From an uncultured Chitinophagaceae bacterium (GTDB lineage: Bacteria > Bacteroidota > Bacteroidia > Chitinophagales > Chitinophagaceae), in assembly GCA_937919945.1 (NCBI GenBank), contig CALESY010000135.1, forward strand, positions 1 through 18,221: a stretch of 18,221 bases of DNA, given 5' to 3'. Position numbers and translations under genes: made by a program. The notes below the pieces were generated by a model that saw only the letters and a program-made list of their open reading frames with translations, was not told the DNA's origin and ran no database searches. Positions within the stretch are counted from its first letter, which is position 1. The number at the start of each line of letters is the position of its first letter. Shown here one piece after another: positions 7,465 to 14,581 of the stretch.

Positions 7465-8244
7465 CTATTGAACCATCATCTTACTGAGATATGTGCCATT
7501 TATATTAGACATCCGCAGGGTGTACAAACCCACCGGTTTTTCTCGTATATCCACCTTTAGCGGGCCGATGGCTTCTTTGCTGTATACCACTTGGCCACTC
7601 ATGTTTACTACCTCTACTTTTGTGGCAACATGAGGTAAATCAATACTAAATAATCCGTTATTGGGATTCGGATAAACAGATATAGCAATACTATTGGTAG
7701 TATTGTGTATAATAGTAGGGAATTTTGTTATTCTGATGCTATCAATCTTAACAGGTGTTAGCGGTTTGTCGTTCGCATCCTTCGGTACTTTACCTATGTT
7801 TTGTACAACACTAAAATTGGTAGTAACCATACCAAAAACCGTATGCTTATTGTTCAGGTGATTATTAGTAACCAGGTTGATGAAAAACTGACAGCCTCCG
7901 GTATTAGGGCCTGCATTTGCCATTGCTAAAGCCTGTGGTACGTTTTTCAATGTAGGATGAAATTCATCAGGGATAGTATAGCCAGGGCCACCCGTACCAT
8001 TACCATTAGGGTCTCCGCCCTGTATCATAAAATTATCTATCACACGGTGGAATGTTAATCCATCATAAAACTTTTGAGAAACACGCGCCAGAAAACTATC
8101 TACCGTAATGGGTGTAAGGCTATCCGTAAGATTAACCTTGAAGCTACCCATACTGGTATAAAACGTAACTTCTGTTTGCGCATTAACCTTGCTACTGTAA
8201 ATAAAAGACAGCGCAAGCAGGCATATTTTTATCGGGTTTTTCAT
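7465..8244 (-). CDS. Secreted cyclophilin-type peptidyl-prolyl isomerase with C-terminal T9SS sorting domain
   Basis: A 259-residue exported protein with three parts. Residues 1-22 are a signal peptide ending KVNA. Residues about 24-175 are a cyclophilin domain: FHRVIDNFMIQGGD (65-78) supplies the catalytic Arg67, Phe72 and Gln75, then MANAGPNTGGCQFFI (108-122) and KHTVFG (133-138). The position of human CypA Trp121 appears to be His129, so cyclosporin binding is expected to be weak. Residues about 187-259 form a type A sorting domain of the Por/type IX secretion system: VYPNPNNGLFSI, then VEVVNMSGQVVYS and the ending VGLYTLRMSN...SKMMVQ. It should thus cross the outer membrane by T9SS and be released or attached to the cell surface, where it would assist folding of proline-containing proteins. 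T9SS genes themselves are not in the window. Confidence 0.92.
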   Translation of the reverse strand: MKNPIKICLLALSFIYSSKVNAQTEVTFYTSMGSFKVNLTDSLTPITVDSFLARVSQKFYDGLTFHRVIDNFMIQGGDPNGNGTGGPGYTIPDEFHPTLKNVPQALAMANAGPNTGGCQFFINLVTNNHLNNKHTVFGMVTTNFSVVQNIGKVPKDANDKPLTPVKIDSIRITKFPTIIHNTTNSIAISVYPNPNNGLFSIDLPHVATKVEVVNMSGQVVYSKEAIGPLKVDIREKPVGLYTLRMSNINGTYLSKMMVQ

Positions 8245-8538
8245 GTAATAACTTTTTTATTGCTTTAGTAAGATACATAAAACTGATAGCAATATTACAG
8301 TGCAATATGTAATTAAGTAGTATCATCCTATACAATATGAATTATTTACGATGTATTAAAAATATAGGCAGGGTAACACCTGCCTTTTTTTATATGCTTT
8401 ACTCTAGAGATTGTGATTATGTACTACATAATAATATAGCATTAAGATTATTGTATGAGGAAAATATATCCTTGGTATTATTAATACACATATTTTTATA
8501 CTTTTATACTATATCCTGTTAACGCTGACCATTGCCGT
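8245..8538. other. AT-rich intergenic leader before the defence operon
   Basis: This 294-base gap separates the divergent cyclophilin and hsdR genes. It is very AT-rich and holds one clear hairpin with a T-run (8366-8391). The part from 8392 to 8538 has no recognisable gene; the best -7-like box is TATCCTTG at 8467-8474 (one mismatch) without a -33 partner at normal spacing. A 61-codon frame (8337-8522) runs through the hairpin and does not look coding. Confidence 0.5.
8366..8391 (+). terminator. Intrinsic terminator or attenuator upstream of hsdR
   Basis: AGGCAGG and CCTGCCT form a 7-bp stem around a GTAACA loop, followed directly by a run of T residues. On the other strand the stem is followed by TATATTTTT, so it may act both ways. 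There is no plus-strand gene between the divergent cyclophilin start and this hairpin, so it either ends a short untranslated transcript or insulates or attenuates transcription into the restriction operon. Confidence 0.6.
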
Positions 8539-10938
8539 ATGACACCCGCCCCTGATAAGAAAATGTTATCTGAAAGGGACATTTGTTCCAAATACATATC
8601 CCCTGCTTTAAAAGATGCAGGTTGGGACATGGATATGCAGGTGTTGGAGGAAGTATCTTTCACTGATGGTAGAATATATGTAAAGGGCAAGTTTACTGCC
8701 AGAGGTAAACGAAAGCGTGCTGACTACATTTTATATTACAAATCATCTATCCCTATAGCCATTATAGAGGCTAAAGACAATAATCATAGCGCTGCAGATG
8801 GTCTGCAGCAAGCATTAGAATATGCCCGGATATTAGATATCCCAAGCGTATTCAGCAGCAATGGAGATGCTTTTATATTTCACGACCGCACAGCTACAGA
8901 CGGAAGTATTGAAACGGAGTTATCAATGAATAGTTTTCCTTCTCCAGAGATACTATGGGAAAAGTATAAGAAATATAAAGGTATTGCAGATGAAGAGGAA
9001 GCTAAAGTTGCAGCACAGGATTATTATGCTGACAGTTCTGGAAGAAAACCCAGGTATTACCAACAAATTGCCATTAACAGAACAGTAGAAGCAATTGCGC
9101 AAGGCAAACCTCGCAACCTGTTAGTTATGGCTACAGGAACAGGTAAAACATATACAGCTTTTCAGATAATTTACCGTTTGTGGAAGGCTGGTGTTAAGAA
9201 ACGTATTTTATTCTTAGCAGATAGAAATGCCTTGATTGATCAGACTAAACGTGGTGATTTCAAGCATTTCAGGGATAAAATGACTGTTGTTAAGCATAGA
9301 GTAATTGATAAAAGCTATGAAATTTACCTTGCGCTGTATCAGGGATTGTCAGGTAGTGATGAAGAAGCAAATGCATACAAACAGTTCTCGCCGGATTTTT
9401 TTGACCTGATTGTAATTGATGAGTGCCATAGAGGTAGTGCAAAGGCAGATAGTGCATGGCGTGAGATACTGGACTATTTTAAAAAAGCTACACACCTTGG
9501 ATTAACTGCAACTCCCAAAGAAACAACTGAAATATCGAACATTGAATATTTTGGTGAGCCTTTATATACCTACTCACTAAAGCAAGGTATAGATGATGGC
9601 TTCTTAGCTCCATACAGGGTAGTAAGAATAGGGCTGAATATTGACTATGAGGGCTGGAGGCCAGAACAAGGTAAGAAAGACAAAACCGGCAATGAAGTAG
9701 AAGACAGAATCTATAACCGTAAAGACTTTGATAAAACAATAGTTATAGACGAGCGTACTGATACAGTAGCACGTAAGGTAACAGAGTACCTGAAAGGCAC
9801 AGACCGTTTTGCAAAGACTATAGTCTTTTGTACAGATATAGACCATGCACAGCGTATGCGACATGCACTGGCGAAATACAATGCCGACCTTGTTGCAGAG
9901 AATTACAAATATGTAATGCAGATAACCGGAGATAATGATGAGGGCAAACGAGAACTTGACAATTTTATCAACCCGGAAGAAAAATATCCTGTAATAGCTA
10001 CCACTAGCAAATTAATGACTACAGGTGTTGATGCACAAACCTGTAAAATAATAGTGCTGGATAGCAATATCCAAAGCATGACGGAGTTTAAACAGATTAT
10101 AGGGCGTGGTACACGTATTAACGAAGAGTTTGGCAAGCTCTATTTTACCATACTTGATTTCAGAAACGTTACAGACCTATTTGCAGATAAAGACTTTGAC
10201 GGCGACCCTGTAAGGGTAAAGCTGGCTACTGAAGCAGAGGATATATCGGGGATTGAGCATGAGGAAGAGGAGAATAATACAGAAATACTGGAAGAAACAG
10301 GAGAAAAAATAAACTTTGAAAAGCCCGCTATACGCTACCCTATGGGCAATATGCAAAGTGAAGTAAATGAGCCTCGTAAAAAGGTATATGTAAATGGTGT
10401 TGATGTAACAGTACTAAATAGCCGTGAAATGTATTTTGACCAACACGGCAAACCAATTACAGTTTCTTTGAAAGACCATACTAAAGAAATTATCAAAGAA
10501 CATTTTGCTACCCTGCAAGCCTTTTTGAATAAGTGGAATGAAACAGACCGCAAAGAAGCCATTATAAAAGAACTTGAAGAACAGGGCGTATTAGTAGAAG
10601 CATTGCAAAATGCAGTAAATAAAGAACTGGATTTGTTTGACCTTGTATGCCATGTGGCTTACGACCAACCACCCCTTACCCGTAAGGAACGCGCAAACAA
10701 TGTAAAGAAGCGTAACTATTTTACTAAGTATGGTGATGAGGCACGTAAGGTGTTGGAAGCCCTGCTGGATAAATATGCTGACGAAGGCATTACTACAATA
10801 GAAAGTACACAGGTACTGGCAATAGACCCATTAACAGATTTTGGTACGCCTGTAGAGATAATAGGCTTGTTTGGTGGCGCTGATAAATACAAACAGGCTG
10901 TACAGGAACTTGAAAACGAATTATATCAAATAGCCTAA
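8539..10938 (+). CDS. hsdR: Type I restriction endonuclease subunit R (HsdR)
   Basis: The motor and nuclease subunit of a type I restriction enzyme. The N-terminal nuclease domain has the PD-(D/E)XK residues in RADYILYY (Asp62) and IIEAKD (Glu77, Lys79). A superfamily 2 helicase/translocase follows: MATGTGKTYTAF (Walker A, Lys203), DECHRG (DEAD-box type, 294-299), LTATPKE (322-328) and QIIGRGTR (motif VI, 519-526). The C-terminal third is the HsdR C-terminal region that docks on the methylase. At 799 residues it is of the compact EcoEI-like size. When HsdS finds an unmethylated site, this subunit pumps DNA and cuts at a distance. The ATG at 8539 was taken; ATG 8563 (codon 9) is an alternative. 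It heads the operon and its stop lies two bases before the next gene. Its 3' end is distinctly richer in G+C than the gene that follows. Confidence 0.95.
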   Translation: MTPAPDKKMLSERDICSKYISPALKDAGWDMDMQVLEEVSFTDGRIYVKGKFTARGKRKRADYILYYKSSIPIAIIEAKDNNHSAADGLQQALEYARILDIPSVFSSNGDAFIFHDRTATDGSIETELSMNSFPSPEILWEKYKKYKGIADEEEAKVAAQDYYADSSGRKPRYYQQIAINRTVEAIAQGKPRNLLVMATGTGKTYTAFQIIYRLWKAGVKKRILFLADRNALIDQTKRGDFKHFRDKMTVVKHRVIDKSYEIYLALYQGLSGSDEEANAYKQFSPDFFDLIVIDECHRGSAKADSAWREILDYFKKATHLGLTATPKETTEISNIEYFGEPLYTYSLKQGIDDGFLAPYRVVRIGLNIDYEGWRPEQGKKDKTGNEVEDRIYNRKDFDKTIVIDERTDTVARKVTEYLKGTDRFAKTIVFCTDIDHAQRMRHALAKYNADLVAENYKYVMQITGDNDEGKRELDNFINPEEKYPVIATTSKLMTTGVDAQTCKIIVLDSNIQSMTEFKQIIGRGTRINEEFGKLYFTILDFRNVTDLFADKDFDGDPVRVKLATEAEDISGIEHEEEENNTEILEETGEKINFEKPAIRYPMGNMQSEVNEPRKKVYVNGVDVTVLNSREMYFDQHGKPITVSLKDHTKEIIKEHFATLQAFLNKWNETDRKEAIIKELEEQGVLVEALQNAVNKELDLFDLVCHVAYDQPPLTRKERANNVKKRNYFTKYGDEARKVLEALLDKYADEGITTIESTQVLAIDPLTDFGTPVEIIGLFGGADKYKQAVQELENELYQIA

Positions 10939-10940
10939 TC

Positions 10941-11747
10941 ATGGAAAAGTCAGAATTCTCTGAAACGCAATTTGTAATGGGATATACGAGGGAGTTATTT
11001 AACTCGATAATATCGCCTTATTTAATCAATGCACCTAGTACATCAAAAGAAGCCCAATATGCGTCTGATCTTATTATTGAATATTATGGACACAGAGGGC
11101 ACTATCGTTTTTCTGAATTTTATCAATTTAAGCGAAGCAAATTTTATAGTAGTGAAGTTTATAGTAGCTTAAATGGTAAACAACATATAGATACTAGTGA
11201 TAAACCCAAATATGGTTTTAATATTTACAACTCTAAAAAAACAAGGCAATTTAACGTTTTACAGAAGTTAGCCAGAGTGAGAAGGCATCATGTTTATTAC
11301 TGCGCTCCTCTTTTTCATACTGTCAATGAGTTCAATAACTTTTTTAGTTTAAGAACAATATTAGATAATTCTAAGCTTTTTGATATATCTCAAGATAAAC
11401 TACAAAAAGCTAATATTAAGCTGAATACAAATCACAAGATACTGTTTGACAGAACCGAAGAATTCATCTGTTCTGATCCAGAAAAAATTGATGGTATTAT
11501 TGCAAGTGAGAGACCATTAAATATTTCAAAATCAGAAGGGAGCGATTACGTTAGCTTAGAACGTGAAATAAAAGAACTTGATAGTTTTATATCCGAAACT
11601 ATTAGTCAGTTTGATATACCTCGACAAAATGACAAAGGTGTTGCTAACGTTTTCTCCGTTAAAGAAGAATTGCTTTTGTATTTTGATATCCATTGGTTCC
11701 CTGTATTTGATAAGCCAGTTAGTGATATACCTTTTATTTTATTCTAA
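10941..11747 (+). CDS. Uncharacterised protein inside the hsd operon, possible PD-(D/E)XK-like nuclease
   Basis: I do not recognise this 268-residue protein. It is soluble, with no signal peptide or membrane segment. The N-terminal third shows an order seen in PD-(D/E)XK nucleases: a helix with Glu17 (GYTRELFNSI), Glu37, Asp43 at the start of a beta-strand (SDLIIEYYG), then FYQFKRSKFY with Gln62-x-Lys64, reminiscent of the QxK variant in Mrr-like enzymes. This is followed by RRHHVYYCAPLFHTVNEF (114-131), which looks like a buried strand and helix. Residues about 200-225 may form a short helix; the C-terminus is hydrophobic. It is placed two bases after hsdR and three before hsdM, so it is co-expressed and probably works with the complex. 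Sampled 60-base lines range from 25 to 38% G+C, against 43-47% in flanking hsdR 3' and hsdM sequence, which suggests later insertion. The nuclease idea is inference. Confidence 0.7.
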   Translation: MEKSEFSETQFVMGYTRELFNSIISPYLINAPSTSKEAQYASDLIIEYYGHRGHYRFSEFYQFKRSKFYSSEVYSSLNGKQHIDTSDKPKYGFNIYNSKKTRQFNVLQKLARVRRHHVYYCAPLFHTVNEFNNFFSLRTILDNSKLFDISQDKLQKANIKLNTNHKILFDRTEEFICSDPEKIDGIIASERPLNISKSEGSDYVSLEREIKELDSFISETISQFDIPRQNDKGVANVFSVKEELLLYFDIHWFPVFDKPVSDIPFILF

Positions 11748-11750
11748 ATA

Positions 11751-13193
11751 ATGTCTAACCTCTCCTCAACAATAAAAGCCATTCAGGACATCATGCGGAA
11801 AGACGCTGGTGTGGATGGTGATGCACAACGAATATCACAGCTTGGGTGGATGCTGTTTCTGAAAATCTTTGACGAGAAAGAACAGGAATGGATGATTACC
11901 AACAGCAATTATAAATCGCCCATACGTAAAGACCTCCGTTGGGCTGCATGGGCTGCCGATGAAGAAGGTATGACAGGCGATGAACTGCTGGACTTTGTAA
12001 ACAACACACTATTTCCTGCACTCAAAAACCTGAGCATACGCAACAATAGAGATGTAGCCCGCATGGTACGCGATGTATTTGAGGATAGCTACAACTATAT
12101 GAAGAGTGGTACGTTGCTGAGGCAGGTGATTAATAAGATAAACAGCGATATAAGGCTGACCACAAAGGCAGACAGGCACGCTTTTAATGATATATACGAA
12201 CAGATACTACGCGACCTGCAAAGTGCAGGTAATGCGGGCGAGTTTTATACTCCTCGCCCCGTTACACAGTTTGTAGTAGAAATGGTAGCCCCTAAGCTGG
12301 GCGAAACCGTGCTGGACCCTGCATGTGGCACTGCAGGCTACCTTACCAATGTAGTTGACTTCATTACCACACACCAAAAAGTAAAAACGCTGGAAGAGCG
12401 CACGCTATTGCAGAATAGTATAAGAGGTGTAGAGAAGAAACCATTGCCACACATGCTGGCTACCACCAACATGATACTGCATGGCATAGAAGCACCATCT
12501 ATAGACCATGACAACCTGCTAAACCGTAGCTGGGCTGAATGGACTAATAAGGACCGTGTAGATGTGGTAGTAACCAACCCGCCCTTTGGTGGTATGGAAG
12601 AGGATGGTATAGAAAACAACTTCCCTGCACAGTACCGTACAAGGGAGACAGCCAACCTCTTTATGGCATTGATAATACATATGCTGAAAGATGGCGGGCG
12701 TTGTGGTTTGGTGCTGCCCGATGGCTTTTTGTTTGGCGAGGGTATTGCTACACGTATTAAGGAGACCTTGCTTGAAAAATGCAACCTGCATACTATAGTA
12801 CGCCTGCCCAATGGTGTGTTTGCCCCATATACCAATATTAAGACCAACCTGCTATTCTTTACCAAAGGCAAGCCTACGAAAGAAGTATGGTATTTTGAAC
12901 ACCCATACCCGGCAGGTGTAAAAAACTACAACAAGACCAAGCCTATAAACATAAAAGAGTTTGACCTGGAGAAAGCATGGTGGAATAAACGTGTAGAGAA
13001 TGAATATGCCTGGAAAGTAAGTACAGACGAAATAAAGAAGCGTGGGTATAATCTCGACATGAAGAATCCGAAGACCATTGATGAACAACATGAATATACT
13101 TCTGATGAATTGCTTACTCAATTATCAAATTCATTGATAAAGAGCAACAGTTTACTAAAACTACTTAAAGGGGAGCTAAAAGGTGAAGCGTAG
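11751..13193 (+). CDS. hsdM: Type I DNA methyltransferase subunit M (HsdM)
   Basis: The N6-adenine methylase subunit of the type I system. The N-terminal HsdM helical domain covers about residues 5-140 (ISQLGWMLFLKIFDEKEQEW is typical). GEFYTPRPV (163-171) leads into the Rossmann-type catalytic domain, with SAM-binding motif I VLDPACGTAGYL (187-198) and catalytic motif IV NPPFGG (276-281), which marks adenine methylation. LPDGFLFG (322-329) and RLPNGVFAPYTNIKTNLLFF (351-370) complete the fold. At 480 residues it is of normal length and looks intact. The ATG at 11751 follows the preceding stop by three bases, and the gene overlaps hsdS by 11 bases. With HsdS it makes the M2S methylase that protects host DNA, and with HsdR the full restriction complex. 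The body of the gene is more G+C-rich than its last 100 bases, where the AT-rich hsdS region begins. Confidence 0.96.
   Translation: MSNLSSTIKAIQDIMRKDAGVDGDAQRISQLGWMLFLKIFDEKEQEWMITNSNYKSPIRKDLRWAAWAADEEGMTGDELLDFVNNTLFPALKNLSIRNNRDVARMVRDVFEDSYNYMKSGTLLRQVINKINSDIRLTTKADRHAFNDIYEQILRDLQSAGNAGEFYTPRPVTQFVVEMVAPKLGETVLDPACGTAGYLTNVVDFITTHQKVKTLEERTLLQNSIRGVEKKPLPHMLATTNMILHGIEAPSIDHDNLLNRSWAEWTNKDRVDVVVTNPPFGGMEEDGIENNFPAQYRTRETANLFMALIIHMLKDGGRCGLVLPDGFLFGEGIATRIKETLLEKCNLHTIVRLPNGVFAPYTNIKTNLLFFTKGKPTKEVWYFEHPYPAGVKNYNKTKPINIKEFDLEKAWWNKRVENEYAWKVSTDEIKKRGYNLDMKNPKTIDEQHEYTSDELLTQLSNSLIKSNSLLKLLKGELKGEA
13168..13175 (+). promoter_or_regulatory. Ribosome-binding site deciding the GTG start of hsdS
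   Basis: AAGGGGAG lies seven bases before the GTG at 13183-13185, inside the end of hsdM. A good Shine-Dalgarno sequence is unusual in this window and supports GTG as the true hsdS start. Confidence 0.55.
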
Positions 13194-14553
13194 GGCTAAA
13201 ATTGGTAGCTTTTTAAAAAGGATAAAAAACACTGTAGATATTGAAGATGCTACAGTATATAAACGTGTAACCATTAAGATAAGACATCAAGGTGTTTTAT
13301 TAAGAGATACTCAAAAAGGCTCATTGATTGGTACTAAAAAACAATTTTTTGTAAAGGATGGACAATTTCTTTTATCAAAAATTGATGCAAGATTTGGAGC
13401 GTTTGGTATCGTGCCTAAAGAAGTAGATGGAGGTATAATCACAGGCAATTTTTGGACGTATGAGGTGGATAAAAAGAAGGTTAATATAGATTGGTTTAAC
13501 TTATTTACTTCCTCAGGCAGTTTCTACGAGATTTGTGATAGGGCAAGTAGTGGTACAACACATAGAAAGTACTTAGATGAAAAGGCTTTCCTGAATTTTG
13601 AAATTGGTTTACCTGATATTAATGAACAAAATAGGTTTATTGAATGGTATAAAGATTTTTACAGTAAGCATAATTCTTTAACCCAAGAAATCAACTCCCA
13701 ACTCTCCAATATTCAACTCCTGCGGCAGGCTATATTGCAGGAAGCGGTACAAGGCAAGTTGGTACCACAAGACCCAACAGATGAGCCAGCCAGCGAATTG
13801 CTGAAACGCATAAAAGCAGAAAAAGCAAAACAAGCTAAAAAAGGCAAAACAGAAACTTACGAACCTATTACAGATGTACCATATGAAATACCCAAAGGCT
13901 GGGTGTGGTGCAGGTTGGGGGAGCTAACAGATTGTATATTGGGTGGGTATGCATTCAAAAGCACAGATTTTGAAAAAAATGGAACTAATCAAGTATTAAG
14001 ATTAGGTAATGTAAAGAATAATTATTTGCTATTTGGTGCTAACCCTGTATTTGTAAGTGATAAAATAGCAAGTATTGCAAATCTAGGAGAGCTTTATGAA
14101 GGAGACATTTTAATTACAATGACTGGTACAAGATTGAAAAGAGACTATTGTTATACTGTATTATTACAAAATGAACACTTTTTGAATGGGCGTTTATTTT
14201 TAAACCAAAGGGTCGGATGTTTAAGGCTAAAAAAACAACTCAATTTAAATTACATTAACTACTCTCTTAAATCAGACAAACTGCTGGATTTTATTTTTCT
14301 CGAAGAAACTGGAACAGCAAATCAAGGTAATATTGGTATTAGTACCATTAAGTCTACACCATTCCCTTTACCTCCATTAAACGAACAAAAACGCATTGTC
14401 AACAAAGTAGAGCAATTAATTCACTTGTGCGACGAGCTGGAGGCACAAGTACAGCAAAGCAAAGCAGATGCAGAAAAACTACTGCAGGCAGTACTAAGAG
14501 AAGCCTTTGAGGGTAATAAAAATACAATACAGAAAACGCAGCACTCAGTATAG
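13183..14553 (+). CDS. hsdS: Type I restriction specificity subunit (HsdS)
   Basis: The DNA-recognition subunit, with two target-recognition domains (TRDs) and two helical spacers. TRD1 spans about residues 1-165, the central conserved spacer about 165-225 (LLRQAILQEAVQGKLVPQDP, 179-198, then TDEPASELLKRI), TRD2 about 235-400 (IPKGWVWCRLGEL at its start, LPPLNEQKRI at its end), and the C-terminal spacer about 400-445 (EKLLQAVLREAFEG). The two halves are arranged as the usual parallel repeat, so the target should be a bipartite site whose halves are read by the two TRDs. Sampled 60-base lines are 23-32% G+C in the TRDs but 53% and 45% in the two spacers, a mark of TRD swapping. It starts at a GTG with a good ribosome-binding site and overlaps hsdM by 11 bases. 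TRD1 begins very close to the N-terminus. The target sequence cannot be predicted. Confidence 0.93.
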   Translation: MKRRAKIGSFLKRIKNTVDIEDATVYKRVTIKIRHQGVLLRDTQKGSLIGTKKQFFVKDGQFLLSKIDARFGAFGIVPKEVDGGIITGNFWTYEVDKKKVNIDWFNLFTSSGSFYEICDRASSGTTHRKYLDEKAFLNFEIGLPDINEQNRFIEWYKDFYSKHNSLTQEINSQLSNIQLLRQAILQEAVQGKLVPQDPTDEPASELLKRIKAEKAKQAKKGKTETYEPITDVPYEIPKGWVWCRLGELTDCILGGYAFKSTDFEKNGTNQVLRLGNVKNNYLLFGANPVFVSDKIASIANLGELYEGDILITMTGTRLKRDYCYTVLLQNEHFLNGRLFLNQRVGCLRLKKQLNLNYINYSLKSDKLLDFIFLEETGTANQGNIGISTIKSTPFPLPPLNEQKRIVNKVEQLIHLCDELEAQVQQSKADAEKLLQAVLREAFEGNKNTIQKTQHSV

Positions 14554-14581
14554 CTGCAGAACCATAAAAAAATAAACAACT

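Noticed and set aside
8337..8522. 61-codon open frame upstream of hsdR
   Set aside because: It runs straight through the terminator hairpin at 8366-8391, has no ribosome-binding site, and its product is a low-complexity hydrophobic sequence of the kind AT-rich spacers produce.
10941..11747. Assignment of the unknown gene as an antitoxin, SymE homologue or Fic/RloC-type accessory protein of type I loci
   Set aside because: No Fic HPFxxGNG motif, no P-loop, no AbrB-like fold sequence, and the size is wrong for SymE.
12338..12871. 177-codon open frame antisense to hsdM
   Set aside because: It is fully covered by the conserved catalytic region of HsdM and shows no motif of its own.
13183..14553. 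Possible phase-variable hsdS with inverted repeats and a silent partner
   Set aside because: Only one hsdS is present, no recombinase gene is near, and I found no long inverted repeat around the spacers.
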